DNA of 64,000 nucleotides from Microbacterium sp. SORGH_AS_1204. GTDB taxonomy: Bacteria; Actinomycetota; Actinomycetes; Actinomycetales; Microbacteriaceae. The notes under the pieces are model-generated. The model saw only the letters and a program-made list of their open reading frames with translations. It was not told the origin of the DNA and searched no databases. A program made the position numbers and the translations under genes. This document shows positions 19,709-29,355 of the stretch, piece by piece (the stretch's first letter is position 1; every line of letters starts with the position of its first letter). The DNA lies in contig NZ_JAUTBD010000001.1 of assembly GCF_030818935.1 (NCBI RefSeq), forward strand, positions 62,001 to 126,000. The letters are read 5' to 3'.

Positions 19709-21025
19709 GTGATCTCTCCTACCCTGGGCCGACCGGGCGTCGATGACCCCGTGCTGGCGCGCATCCGCTCCCTCGACACCGCGCCGACGGGCTTCGGCGC
19801 GGTCGCGACGGTCGACGAGCAGTGGAGGACGCGCGCGTCGGCGACCTCGACCTCGGTGCGGGAGGGGATGACCGTCCTGGTGAAGGACAGCATCGACGTG
19901 GCGGGCCTGCCGACCACCGCGGGGTCCCGCGCGCTCGCCGAGTCCGTTCCGGACCAGGATGCCGAGATCGTCGCGAACCTCCGTCGAGCCGGCGCCGGCA
20001 TCGTCGGCAAGACCAACCTGCAGGAGCTCTGCGGTTGGGTCACCTTCGCCGCCCCGGGCGGGTACAGCGCGCGGGGCGGGTCGCCCCGCAACCCTCGCGG
20101 GCACCGTTTCCCGACGGGCGGATCGAGCTCGGGATCCGCCGCGGCCGCGGCCGCCGGCCTCGTGGACGCCACGATCGGCACCGACACCGGAGGGTCGATC
20201 CTCGTTCCGGCGGCGAACTGCGGTGTGTACGGTCTGCGTCCCACCGTCGGGCTGCTGTCGCGCCGCGGAGCGCTGCCGATCACCCTCGCGCAGGACACCC
20301 CGGGTCCGCTCGCCCTTCGCGTCGCCCACCTCGCGGCCGCGCTCGGCGGGATGCGCCCCGACGATCACCGCCGGTACCTCGACGCTCTCCGCGTCGACCG
20401 CCTCGCCGGCGCGCGCATCGCCCTCTGCCTCGCCGGCCCCGAGGCGGACGCGCAGACCGCGTGGGCCGACGCAGTGGCGACGCTGGTGAACGCGGGAGCC
20501 GACCTGCGACCCGCCACCACGGCGATCCCCGTCGACGGGCCCAGCGACCTCCTCGTGCCGGCGTTCGACTTCCGCGAGTCCGTCGGCGACTACTTCGACG
20601 CCCTCCCCGCCGGCTCCCCCGTCCGCGATTTCGACGCGCTCTACGCGCACTACCGCGCCGCGACGCCCCACGAGCAGCCCTACGGCATCGACAACATCGA
20701 GGCCTCCGCCCGGGTGAACCTGAGCGCCGACCGCGCCTTGCGCAACCGACTCCGCGCCGACGAGCACGACGCGGCACGGCGCGTGCTCGACCACCTCCGC
20801 GAGGTCGACGGCGTCGACGCCGTGCTGTTCCCCGGTCCGCTCGCGACATTCCTCGCCAGCAAATCCGGCCACCCCGCCCTCGCGCTGCCCGCCGGCACGC
20901 TTCCCGGCGGCCGGCCCTTCGCCCTCAGCCTGCTCGCCACTCGCCCCGACGACGAGCAGTACCTGCTCGATCTCGCCGCCTCGTGGGAGCACCTGAACGG
21001 CCCCACTCCGTCCGCCTGTCCCTGA
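19709..21025 (+). CDS. Amidase-signature hydrolase
   Basis: 438 aa. The triad is in place: Lys in VLVKDSIDVAGLPTT, cis-Ser in FPTGGSSSGSAAAAAAGLVD, and nucleophile Ser in TIGTDTGGSILVPAANCGVY. The start is a GTG at 19709 with AAAGGA 5 bp upstream; the open frame continues 42 codons further upstream but that part is AT-rich and not family-like. It begins a same-strand series with a peptide-type ABC importer and a nitrilase. It probably removes ammonia from the imported compound or from the nitrilase-related amide. Confidence 0.88.
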   Translation: MISPTLGRPGVDDPVLARIRSLDTAPTGFGAVATVDEQWRTRASATSTSVREGMTVLVKDSIDVAGLPTTAGSRALAESVPDQDAEIVANLRRAGAGIVGKTNLQELCGWVTFAAPGGYSARGGSPRNPRGHRFPTGGSSSGSAAAAAAGLVDATIGTDTGGSILVPAANCGVYGLRPTVGLLSRRGALPITLAQDTPGPLALRVAHLAAALGGMRPDDHRRYLDALRVDRLAGARIALCLAGPEADAQTAWADAVATLVNAGADLRPATTAIPVDGPSDLLVPAFDFRESVGDYFDALPAGSPVRDFDALYAHYRAATPHEQPYGIDNIEASARVNLSADRALRNRLRADEHDAARRVLDHLREVDGVDAVLFPGPLATFLASKSGHPALALPAGTLPGGRPFALSLLATRPDDEQYLLDLAASWEHLNGPTPSACP

Positions 21026-21077
21026 ATCACCTCACCTCGACGCGTTCGCGCACCACCCACCCGAAGGAGCTCCTCTC

Positions 21078-22595
21078 ATGCCACGCCCTCTCCGCGTGAC
21101 GGCGGCCATCGCCCTCTCGCTCTCCGTCACCGCCGCCCTCGCGGGCTGCGCGGGCTCGTCATCCGCCTCCTCGACCGACGAACTCGACATCGCCACGACC
21201 GTCAGCGCCGTGAGCTTCGACCCGTACCTGGCCGACTCCGGTCCCTCGATCTGGATCCTGCAGCCCGCATACGAGACGCTCATCACGAAGAACGCCGACG
21301 GCACCTACACCCCCGGCCTCGCCTCGGCGTACGAGTACCTCTCGCCCACCAGCTTCCAGCTGACCGTGCGCGACGGCGTGACCTTCTCCGACGGCACCGT
21401 CCTGGACGCGGCCGGCGTGGTGGCCAATCTCGAGCGAGTCAAGACCGTCTCGGGTCCCGCGATCGGCAACGCGGCGGCGATCGACACCATCACCGCCACG
21501 GACGCCAAGACCGTCCTGATCACGCTGTCGGCGCCCTTCCCCGCGATGGAGGATCTGCTGTCGCACAACGTGGGCATGATGGTCAGCCCGGCCGACCTCA
21601 GCAGCCCGGACCTCGCCACCGAGCCGGCGGGCACGGGCCCGTACGTGCTCGACACCGACGCCACCGTGTCGGGCGACCACTGGCGCTTCGTCCGCAACGC
21701 GGACTACTGGGGCGATGCCTCGGCCTTCTCGTACGACGCCCTGGAGTACAAGTACTTCACCGACCCGTCGTCGACGCTGAACGCGGTGCGCGCCGGCACG
21801 ATGGACATCGCCCTCGGCAACACCACGACGGCGGCGGCGGCGAAGTCGGCGGGGCTGCAGATCGTCACGCAGGCCACCGACACGTGGGGACTCGTCCTCG
21901 GCGACCGCGCCGGGACCAACCAGCCCGCGCTCGGCGACGTCCGCGTGCGGCAGGCCCTGAACTACGCGATCGACCGCGACGCGATCACGAAGGCGGTCGT
22001 CGGCGAGTACGGCAGCCCCGCGCACCAGTACTTCGGAACCCAGACCACCGGCAACGTGCCCGCTCTCGACGACGCCTACCCGTTCGACCCCGAGAAGGCG
22101 AAGGAGCTGCTGGCCGACGCCGGGTACGCGAACGGCTTCACGTTCGCCGTCACCGCGGTCCCCGGCATCCATGACGCCATGGTCCAGGCCATCCAGGGGT
22201 ACCTCGCCGAGGTCGGGGTGACGATGACCATCGACCAGGACGGCGACTTCTTCGCCAACGTCCAGGCCGCCAAGGATCCCGCCTACGCCCTGACGTACAC
22301 GCAGGGTGACATGTACACGACGCTGGCCCCGATCGTCACCCCGACGGGAGTGCTCAACCCCTACAAGTCGTCGGACGAGCGGATCAACGGCCTGTACGCC
22401 CAAGTGGCCGCGTCGAGCGACCCCGCCGAGCAGACATCGCTCTACCAGCAGATCGCGCAGATCGTCTCGGATGACGCGTGGTTCCTGCCGGTGTACTACG
22501 CCGACGTCATCGTCTACGCCTCGAAGAACGTCGAGGTGAAGCTGTGGCCCGGCGAGGGCTACCCCTGGATCTACGCCTGGTCGCCGATCTCCTGA
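21078..22595 (+). CDS. ABC transporter substrate-binding lipoprotein, peptide/nickel family 5
   Basis: 505 aa. An N-terminal signal ends in a lipobox (LAGC), so the mature protein is tethered to the outer face of the membrane. LQPAYETLITKNADGTYTPG and FQLTVRDGVTFSDGTVLDA are hallmarks of the DppA/OppA family. AAGGAG precedes the ATG. It works with the permeases and ATPases that follow. The ligand could be a peptide, opine or amide; the adjacent amidase and nitrilase suggest a non-standard amide or nitrile compound. Confidence 0.92.
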   Translation: MPRPLRVTAAIALSLSVTAALAGCAGSSSASSTDELDIATTVSAVSFDPYLADSGPSIWILQPAYETLITKNADGTYTPGLASAYEYLSPTSFQLTVRDGVTFSDGTVLDAAGVVANLERVKTVSGPAIGNAAAIDTITATDAKTVLITLSAPFPAMEDLLSHNVGMMVSPADLSSPDLATEPAGTGPYVLDTDATVSGDHWRFVRNADYWGDASAFSYDALEYKYFTDPSSTLNAVRAGTMDIALGNTTTAAAAKSAGLQIVTQATDTWGLVLGDRAGTNQPALGDVRVRQALNYAIDRDAITKAVVGEYGSPAHQYFGTQTTGNVPALDDAYPFDPEKAKELLADAGYANGFTFAVTAVPGIHDAMVQAIQGYLAEVGVTMTIDQDGDFFANVQAAKDPAYALTYTQGDMYTTLAPIVTPTGVLNPYKSSDERINGLYAQVAASSDPAEQTSLYQQIAQIVSDDAWFLPVYYADVIVYASKNVEVKLWPGEGYPWIYAWSPIS

Positions 22596-22674
22596 TGCCC
22601 CACGGTCGGGGGCGGGGCCGCGAGTCCCGTCCCCGACCCCCTCCCCGCGTTCCTGCCTCCGGAAGGAGAATCCC

Positions 22675-23610
22675 GTGCTCTCGGTCATCGGACGACGTCT
22701 CGCGATAGCCGTCCCCCTCGTGCTCCTCGTCTCGCTGCTGACGTTCCTGCTCGTCCCGCTGATCCCCGGCGACCCCGCCGCGACGATCCTGGGCAACACC
22801 GCGACCCCCGCACAGCTTGCGTCGCTGCGCGAGGCGCTGGGCCTGGACCGTCCGCTGTTCGAGCGCTACCTCGACTGGCTCACCGCGGCGCTGCGGGGCG
22901 ACTTCGGCTCCAGCTTCTACGACCACTCGCCCGTGCTGGAGACCATCGCCGCCCGTATCCCGGTCACGCTGAGCCTCACGCTCGCCGCGACCCTGCTGTC
23001 GCTGATCGTCGGCGTCGGGCTGGGAGTGCTCGCGGCTGTGCGTGGCGGCGTCGTCGATCGCGCCGTGCAGCTCATCTCGGTCGTCGGCATGGCGCTGCCC
23101 AACTTCTGGCTCGCCCTCGTCCTCGTGCTCTGCCTGGCGATCTGGGTGCCGATCTTCCTGCCGTCGGGCTACGTCCCGTTCGAGGACGACCCCAACGGCT
23201 GGCTCCGCAGTCTGACGCTGCCGACGATCGCGCTCGGGCTCGCCTCGGCGACCGCGATCGCCCTGCAGACCCGCGCCAGCCTCACCGATCTCGCACGGCG
23301 CGACTTCGTCCGCATCCTGCGCGCGAAGGGCGTGTCGCGCACGTCGATCATCACGAAGCACCTGCTGCGTAACGCCTCGGGCCCCATCCTGACGGTGACC
23401 GGCCTGCAGTTCGTCGGCATGCTGGGCGGCGCGGTCGTGATCGAGCAGGTGTTCGCGCTCCCCGGGCTCGGCAGCCTCATCTTCGCCTCCGTGTCGAAAC
23501 TCGACGTTCCTCTCATGCAGGGGGTCGTTGTCGTCATGACCCTGCTCGTGGTCGCCGTGAACCTCCTCACCGACCTCGTCTCCGCCTGGCTCAACCCGAA
23601 ACTGAGGTGA
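22675..23610 (+). CDS. ABC transporter permease, DppB type
   Basis: 311 aa, six membrane helices. The family signature near the C-terminus is present (RILRAKGVSRTSIITKHLLR, with EAA-like loop) along with LPGLGSLIFASVSKLDVPLM. The GTG at 22675 follows GGAAGGAG. It should form a heterodimer with the permease half of the next gene. Confidence 0.92.
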   Translation: MLSVIGRRLAIAVPLVLLVSLLTFLLVPLIPGDPAATILGNTATPAQLASLREALGLDRPLFERYLDWLTAALRGDFGSSFYDHSPVLETIAARIPVTLSLTLAATLLSLIVGVGLGVLAAVRGGVVDRAVQLISVVGMALPNFWLALVLVLCLAIWVPIFLPSGYVPFEDDPNGWLRSLTLPTIALGLASATAIALQTRASLTDLARRDFVRILRAKGVSRTSIITKHLLRNASGPILTVTGLQFVGMLGGAVVIEQVFALPGLGSLIFASVSKLDVPLMQGVVVVMTLLVVAVNLLTDLVSAWLNPKLR

Positions 23611-23612
23611 CC

Positions 23613-25367
23613 ATGTCCACCGCCCTCTCAACCGCGCCCGCGGTCCCCGCCGCCCGGCCCCGCCGCGCCCGCCTGCGCGTGTCCGTCCCGCTCGTGCTGG
23701 CGCTCGTCTGGATCGCGATCGTCGTGATCGGCGCGATCGCCGCACCCCTGCTGACCCCCTACGACCCGGTCAAGCAGGACCTTGCGAACACGCTCGCCCT
23801 CCCGACCGCCGCGCATCCGCTCGGAACCGACGGCCTGGGGCGCGACATCCTCAGCCGCCTGCTCCACGGCGGCCAGGTGAGCCTGCTCGGCGCGCTGCTC
23901 GCCCTCGTCGTCGCCTTCGTCATCGGCGTGCCCGCGGGGCTCACGGCGGGCTACTTCCGTGGGGGCCGCTGGGATGCCATTTCGGCACGCATCATCGACC
24001 TGCTGCAGAGCGTGCCGGTCATCGTCATCCTGCTCACGATCCTCGCCGTGACCGGGAAGAACGTGTACACGGCGATGGCGGTGTTCGGCCTGATCGTCTC
24101 GCCGGTGTTCTTCCGACTCGCCCGCGACGGCGCCGCCGCCACGAGCGCCGAGCTGTACGTCGATGCGGCGAAGGTCTACGGACTCCGCTCTCCCCGGATC
24201 ATCGCCCGCCACGTGCTGCCGAACGTCCGCAACCCCCTGATCGTCCAGGCCACGATCGTGCTCAGCCTCGCGCTGCTCACGCAGGCGGGCCTCAGCTACC
24301 TCGGGCTCGCGAGCCCTCCCCCCGCGCCGAGCTGGGGTGGGTCGGTGGCCGACGCGAACACCTATATCAACCAGCAGCCGTGGATGCTCGTCCCCTCCGG
24401 TCTCGTCCTGGTGCTGACCATCCTGGCGTTCACCGTCGTCGGCGACGCGGTGCGGGATGCCATTCCCGGCAACGCCGGCACCGGGCGGGGCGTGATGGTC
24501 GCACGGACCCCCCTCCCCGCCGACGCGACCCCGGTGGACCAGCGGGGCGCGATGCTGTCCGTCCTCGGACTCTCCGCCGCCGCCGGCGGGACGCCCCTGC
24601 TCACCGATGTGTCGTTCGAGCTGCGGCGCGGTGAGATCCTCGCCCTGGTCGGCGAGTCCGGCTCCGGCAAGACGATGACCGCCATGTCGATCATCGGTCT
24701 GCTGCCGACCGGCGTCGAGGCGACCGCGGGGCGCATCGTGCTCGACGGCGACGATCTGCTCACCCTCCCCGAGAGTGAACTGCGTCACGTCCGCGGCCGT
24801 CGCATCGCCTACATCGGTCAGGAGCCGATGGTGAGCCTCGACCCGGCGTTCTCCGTCGCGCACCAGATCGACGAGTCACTGCGGCTGCACCGCACGCTCG
24901 ACCGCCGCGCCCGCCGGGCCGAGGTGCGCCGGCTCCTCGCGCAGGTGAAGATCGCCGACGTCGAGCGCGTCGCCCGCTCGTTCCCGCACGAGCTCTCGGG
25001 CGGGATGGCGCAGCGCGTCTGCATCGCGATGGCCCTGGCCGCGGAGCCCGAACTGCTGATCGCCGACGAGCCGACGACGGCGCTGGACGTCACCGTCCAG
25101 GCCGACATCCTCGAGCTGCTGCGCGAGCTGTGCCGGGAACGCACGATGGCGATGATCATCGTCACGCACGACTTCGGTGTCGTCGCCGACGTCGCGGACC
25201 GCGCGATCGTGATGCTGCACGGCCGCATCATCGAGAACGCCGCCGTCGAGGAGCTCTTCGATCACCCGAGCCACGAATACACGGCGGGCCTGCTCGCCGC
25301 GAACCCCGCGATGCGCGGCGACGAACACGCCGTCTGGTATGCCGATGAGGAGGCGAGCACCCGATGA
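23613..25367 (+). CDS. Fused ABC permease (DppC type) and ATPase (DppD type)
   Basis: 584 aa. Residues 1-285 are a DppC permease (ILSRLLHGGQVSLLGALLAL, VYGLRSPRIIARHVLPNVRN). After a linker rich in Pro and Ala, residues from about 305 on form an ATPase with Walker A GESGSGKT, signature LSGGMAQRV and Walker B LLIADEPTTALDV. Permease and ATPase are normally separate chains; fusions of this kind occur in some actinobacteria. I chose ATG 23613 after GAGGTG; a GTG at 23607 overlapping the previous stop is an alternative. The second ATPase is encoded next. Confidence 0.9.
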   Translation: MSTALSTAPAVPAARPRRARLRVSVPLVLALVWIAIVVIGAIAAPLLTPYDPVKQDLANTLALPTAAHPLGTDGLGRDILSRLLHGGQVSLLGALLALVVAFVIGVPAGLTAGYFRGGRWDAISARIIDLLQSVPVIVILLTILAVTGKNVYTAMAVFGLIVSPVFFRLARDGAAATSAELYVDAAKVYGLRSPRIIARHVLPNVRNPLIVQATIVLSLALLTQAGLSYLGLASPPPAPSWGGSVADANTYINQQPWMLVPSGLVLVLTILAFTVVGDAVRDAIPGNAGTGRGVMVARTPLPADATPVDQRGAMLSVLGLSAAAGGTPLLTDVSFELRRGEILALVGESGSGKTMTAMSIIGLLPTGVEATAGRIVLDGDDLLTLPESELRHVRGRRIAYIGQEPMVSLDPAFSVAHQIDESLRLHRTLDRRARRAEVRRLLAQVKIADVERVARSFPHELSGGMAQRVCIAMALAAEPELLIADEPTTALDVTVQADILELLRELCRERTMAMIIVTHDFGVVADVADRAIVMLHGRIIENAAVEELFDHPSHEYTAGLLAANPAMRGDEHAVWYADEEASTR

Positions 25368-26224
25368 TGACCACCACGACACCCGCGCCCGCGACCGACG
25401 GGACACTCCGTGTGAAGGACCTGCGCGTCACCTATCGCAAGCGCGGCCTGTTCACCCCGGCGTACACCGCCATCGACGGCGTCTCGTTCGAGCTGAAGCC
25501 CGGGCGCACGCTCGGCCTCGTCGGCGAGTCCGGCTCCGGCAAGAGCACCATCGGACGCGCGATCCTGGGCCTCACCCGCGTGGCCGGGGGGCACATCTCC
25601 TACGACGGGCGCGACATCACGCACCTGCCGCTCGCCCGTCGACGAGAGGTGAGCACGCAGATCCAGGTCGTCTTCCAAGACCCCTACAGCTCGCTCAACC
25701 CGTCTCTGACGGTGGGCGACATCCTCACCGAACCGCTGCTGGCGCTTCGCCGGATGACGCGGGCCGAGGCGGACGGCATCGTCCGCGGCCTCCTCGACCG
25801 CGTTTCGCTGCCCGGAAACGCCGTCGACCGCTACCCGCGGGAGTTCTCGGGCGGACAGCGACAGCGCATCGCGATCGCCCGCGCTCTCGCCGTGTCGCCG
25901 CGACTCGTGGTGTGCGACGAGCCCACGAGCGCGCTGGATCTCACCACGCAGGCGCAGGTGCTCGACCTCATGGCGGAGCTGCAGCGCGACCTCGGCGTCA
26001 GCTACCTCTTCATCTCGCACGACCTCGCCGTCGTGCGCCAGGTCTCGCACGAGGTCGCCGTGCTCAACAAGGGCCGGATCGTGGAATTCGGCCCCACCCG
26101 TACCGTGACCGAGACGCCGGCCGACGACTACACGCGTCTGCTGCTCGCCGCGGCTCCCGTCCCCGACCCTCGCCTGCAGCAGGAGAGGCGCCTCGCCCGG
26201 CGCGCCCTGCTGGCCGGCGCCTGA
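25364..26224 (+). CDS. ABC transporter ATPase, DppF type
   Basis: 286 aa. Walker A is GESGSGKS, the Q-loop is in QIQVVFQDPYSSLNPSLTVG, the signature is FSGGQRQRI and Walker B is LVVCDEPTSALD; the C-terminal part carries the oligopeptide-transporter extension. The ATG overlaps the previous stop (ATGA). It pairs with the ATPase half of the fused protein to drive import. Confidence 0.92.
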   Translation: MMTTTTPAPATDGTLRVKDLRVTYRKRGLFTPAYTAIDGVSFELKPGRTLGLVGESGSGKSTIGRAILGLTRVAGGHISYDGRDITHLPLARRREVSTQIQVVFQDPYSSLNPSLTVGDILTEPLLALRRMTRAEADGIVRGLLDRVSLPGNAVDRYPREFSGGQRQRIAIARALAVSPRLVVCDEPTSALDLTTQAQVLDLMAELQRDLGVSYLFISHDLAVVRQVSHEVAVLNKGRIVEFGPTRTVTETPADDYTRLLLAAAPVPDPRLQQERRLARRALLAGA

Positions 26225-26244
26225 CCGTCCTCGAAGGAGCCCCC

Positions 26245-27135
26245 ATGGCCCTGATCACCCTCGCCGCCGTGCAGTCCGAGCCCGTGTGGTTCGACCTCGA
26301 CGGCACCACCGACAAGACCATCGCCCTGATCGCCGAGGCGTCCGCCCACGGCGCGCGTGTCATCGCGTTCCCCGAGACCTGGTTGCCGGGCTACCCCAGC
26401 TTCATGTGGTTCGGCGACGAGGACTACCGCGCGCCGTTCCGACAGCGCTACCTCGAGAACTCGCTCGTGGCGGGAAGCGCGCAGCACCGGCGGATCGAGA
26501 CGGCGGCGCGAGAGGGGCGCATCACCGTCGTCCTGGGCTTGAGCGAACGCGTGGGCGACGAGCTCTTCATGGCGCAGTACGTCATCAGCGACGACGGCAT
26601 CACCACCATGAAGCGGCGGAAGCTCAAGCCGTCCGCGGTCGAGTGGGACATCTTCGCCTCCGGATCCGGCGCCGATCTCGAGGTGGTCGACAGCTCGATC
26701 GGCCGCATCGGTGCCCTCAACTGCTCCGAGAACCGCCGTCCGCTCCTCCGACACGCCCTGCTGTCGCAGAACGAGCAACTGCACGTGGCCTCGTGGCCCC
26801 ACTTCGGGCTCTATCCCGGGTTCGTCCCGATGAGCGCCGAGGCGAGCATGGCCGCGAGCTCGCAGTACGCCGCCGAGGGTGGTGTCGTGACCCTCGCCCC
26901 GACCATCGTGGCCGGCGACGCCTACCTCGAGCTGCTCGAGCTCCCCGAGGGCGAGCGCGATCGCATTCTCAGCGGCGGCGGTTCCACGCGCATCTTCGGA
27001 CCTTTCGGTGAGAGCATCGCCGAACCGCTCGCCCCCGAGGTCGACGGCATCCTGTACGCCACCGTGGACGAGTCCCTCCTCCGTCGCGAACAGGAGTACG
27101 ACGCGGACCCGACCTCCATCGTCAAACCGTGGTGA
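26245..27135 (+). CDS. Nitrilase-superfamily carbon-nitrogen hydrolase
   Basis: 296 aa. The Glu-Lys-Cys triad is in FPETWLPGYP, KRRKLKPSAVEWD and GALNCSENRRPL. Layout and lengths match branch 1 (aliphatic/aryl nitrilase and cyanide hydratase) rather than amidases, but the usual CWEH/CWEN around the nucleophile is CSEN, and the chain is about 30 residues shorter than typical nitrilases. AAGGAG precedes the ATG. It is downstream of a complete importer and an amidase gene, and four bases overlap the following MFS gene. It probably converts a nitrile to acid or amide; the substrate is unknown. Confidence 0.85.
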   Translation: MALITLAAVQSEPVWFDLDGTTDKTIALIAEASAHGARVIAFPETWLPGYPSFMWFGDEDYRAPFRQRYLENSLVAGSAQHRRIETAAREGRITVVLGLSERVGDELFMAQYVISDDGITTMKRRKLKPSAVEWDIFASGSGADLEVVDSSIGRIGALNCSENRRPLLRHALLSQNEQLHVASWPHFGLYPGFVPMSAEASMAASSQYAAEGGVVTLAPTIVAGDAYLELLELPEGERDRILSGGGSTRIFGPFGESIAEPLAPEVDGILYATVDESLLRREQEYDADPTSIVKPW

Positions 27136-28376
27136 GCGCCCTCGCGGGGGGAGAGGATGCCGCCCGGCCCGGCCGTTCGCCGATCGCGAGCTTCGCCTTC
27201 CCCGCGTTCCGCGCCTACGCGGCGAGTGCGCAGCTCGCGTTCATCGGCTCGTGGATGCTGGGCACGTCGCAGAGTCTGCTCGTGCTCGACCTCAGCGGCG
27301 GCAGCGGTGCGGTGCTCGGCATCACCGCGGCCATCCAGTTCGTCCCGCTCCTGGTTCTCGGCCCCGTGATCGGCGTGCTCGCCGACCGGTGGGGACCGCG
27401 CCGCCTCCTCGTCGCCGGGGAGAGCACGATGGCCCTGGTCGGGATCGCGCAGGCGACGTCGCTCCTGCTGGGTGTCATGACCCTTCCCCTCGCCCTCGTC
27501 CTGGCCGCGGTGTACGGCCTCGGTTCCGCGCTCGAGAGTGCGATGCGCCCCACGGTGATCACCGAGATCGTGCCGGCCCGTGTGCTCTCGAACGCCGTCG
27601 GGCTCAACACGCTCTTCTTCCAGCTCGGTCGGCTGATCGGCCCGAGTGCCGCGGGCTTCCTCATCGCGGGGTTCGGGAACGGTCCGTCGTTCGTGGTCGG
27701 TGCCGCCGCCCTCGGCGTCTTCGCTCTCGTGCTGACCCGGCTGCCCCGCCGGCGCGACGGCCACCCCGACGGCGACGAGGCGACTCCCGCGGGGATGGGA
27801 CACGCGGTGCGCTTCGTCCTCACCGAACCGCGCCTGCGCCTCGTCTTCGCGCTCACGGCCGTCGCGGGACTCATCTCGCCCAACATCCTGTCGATCGCGA
27901 CACTGGCCGCAACGCAGGACTTCTCCGCGGGAGCGACCGGCGTCGGGCTGCTCGGGTCGGCACTCGCGGTCGGCACCATCGCGGGGGCTGCCCTGACGGC
28001 GGTGCTCGGTCGGGTCACTCCCCGCTCGATCGCCGCGGCCGCCATCGGTGTCTGCCTGCTCACCGCGGCCACCGGTGCGCTGCCGACCTTCCCCCTGTAC
28101 GCGGTCGGCCTCGTCCCGACGGGAATCGCCTCCATGCTCTTGATGGCGCAGGGAGCCGCCTACGTGCAGCTGGTCACCCCGCACGCGCTGCGCGGCCGCG
28201 TCAATGCGCTGTTCGCGATGGTCACGCTCTGCGGCATCCCTCTCGGCTCTCCCGTCCTCGGGACCCTCGCGGATGCCGTGGGGGCGCGATCTGCCTCCGT
28301 CCTCGCGGGAGGGTCCGTCGCCGTCGCCCTCGGCGTCGTCCTCTTCGCGCTGCGCGGCGGGTTGCGACGCGCGTGA
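27132..28376 (+). CDS. MFS transporter, EntS-like exporter family
   Basis: 414 aa, about 12 helices. FAFPAFRAYAASAQLAFIGSW and GVLADRWGPRRLLVAGESTM are typical of the MFS group that contains EntS and macrolide exporters; HALRGRVNALFAMVTLCGIP is its conserved helix 11 region. The GTG at 27132 shares GTGA with the nitrilase stop (GTG 27129 is in the same frame). It may expel an end product of the nitrilase/amidase pathway. Confidence 0.87.
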   Translation: MSALAGGEDAARPGRSPIASFAFPAFRAYAASAQLAFIGSWMLGTSQSLLVLDLSGGSGAVLGITAAIQFVPLLVLGPVIGVLADRWGPRRLLVAGESTMALVGIAQATSLLLGVMTLPLALVLAAVYGLGSALESAMRPTVITEIVPARVLSNAVGLNTLFFQLGRLIGPSAAGFLIAGFGNGPSFVVGAAALGVFALVLTRLPRRRDGHPDGDEATPAGMGHAVRFVLTEPRLRLVFALTAVAGLISPNILSIATLAATQDFSAGATGVGLLGSALAVGTIAGAALTAVLGRVTPRSIAAAAIGVCLLTAATGALPTFPLYAVGLVPTGIASMLLMAQGAAYVQLVTPHALRGRVNALFAMVTLCGIPLGSPVLGTLADAVGARSASVLAGGSVAVALGVVLFALRGGLRRA

Positions 28377-28403
28377 CGGCGGCGGCGGGTGAGCCGACGA
28401 TGC

Positions 28404-29330
28404 TCAGCGGGCGGCATCCTCCCCGTCCGACGACTCGGCGGCGAACGCCCGCACGGCATCCTCGAGCACCGCGAAGAACCACCGACGGCCCGCCGTCGAG
28501 TGCAGGGCGGCCTGGGTGAACAGCCGCACGTCGAAGCTCTCGACCAGCTCGCCCAGCGGGCGCGCCCGCAGGGGCCACCGCCGCGCGAACATCGCCGCGA
28601 CGCGTCGCGGCACGATCGCCGCGTCGCCCGAGCGCACGAGCGTCTCGGGGAGGGTCGAGAAGTGGTGCGCGCGCAGCACCGCGCGCGGGGTGATCCCCGC
28701 CTCGTCGAGTGCCCGGCCGACACGGTCGTGCCCCGACGACGAGTCGATCAGGGCCAGGCGCAGGGTCGCCAGCTCGGTGGGCTCGACCCGCACGCCGACG
28801 AGCTCGTCGGGCCACGTCGCCACGCAGACGTACGTCTCGGTGAACAGATCGGTCGTGACGGTACGGCCGGTGGGCGCGGCGCTGCTGACGGCGGCGTCGA
28901 CCTCTCCGCTGAGGATCCAGCGGTCCACCGCGTCGACGTCGATGGGCACGACGTCGAGGCTCACGCCGGGAGCCTCGGTCGACATCCGCTCCATGAGGGG
29001 CGGGAGGTACGCGTACTCGCCCATGTCGGTCAGCGCCACGCGGAACCGGGAGCGGGCCGTGAGCGGGTCGAACTCCCGCCCCGCGACGACGTCGTCGATC
29101 GCGTCGATCGAGGACCGGGCGACGGTGTAGAGCTGCTCCGCCCGCGCGGTCGGCGTCATCCCCCGGGCCGAGCGGACGAAGAGGGGGTCACCGAGCTCCC
29201 CGCGCAGCCGGCCCAGCGCGTAGCTGACCGAGGGTTGCGTGACGTTGAGCGCTCCGGCCGCCCGTGTGAGGCTGCGGCGCTCGTAGATCGCCACGAAGGT
29301 GCGCAGCAGATCGAGATCGATGGATGCCAT
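28404..29330 (-). CDS. LysR-type regulator of the mandelate-type operon
   Basis: 308 aa. The N-terminal helix-turn-helix is LLRTFVAIYERRSLTRAAGA, then LNVTQPSVSYALGRLRGELG. The C-terminal domain is a periplasmic-binding-protein-like inducer pocket. It is divergent from the dehydrogenase / aldehyde dehydrogenase / decarboxylase operon and a 15-bp palindrome lies in the shared intergenic region, so it is the likely activator, induced by an aromatic acid. Confidence 0.9.
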   Translation of the reverse strand: MASIDLDLLRTFVAIYERRSLTRAAGALNVTQPSVSYALGRLRGELGDPLFVRSARGMTPTARAEQLYTVARSSIDAIDDVVAGREFDPLTARSRFRVALTDMGEYAYLPPLMERMSTEAPGVSLDVVPIDVDAVDRWILSGEVDAAVSSAAPTGRTVTTDLFTETYVCVATWPDELVGVRVEPTELATLRLALIDSSSGHDRVGRALDEAGITPRAVLRAHHFSTLPETLVRSGDAAIVPRRVAAMFARRWPLRARPLGELVESFDVRLFTQAALHSTAGRRWFFAVLEDAVRAFAAESSDGEDAAR

Positions 29331-29355
29331 GTGCTCGCCCTCCCGGTGCAGCTCT

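Noticed and set aside
23607..25367. Frameshift or assembly error joining permease and ATPase
   Set aside because: The frame is open through the linker with normal codon use and similar fusions exist in actinobacteria; kept as a real fusion with a note to resequence.
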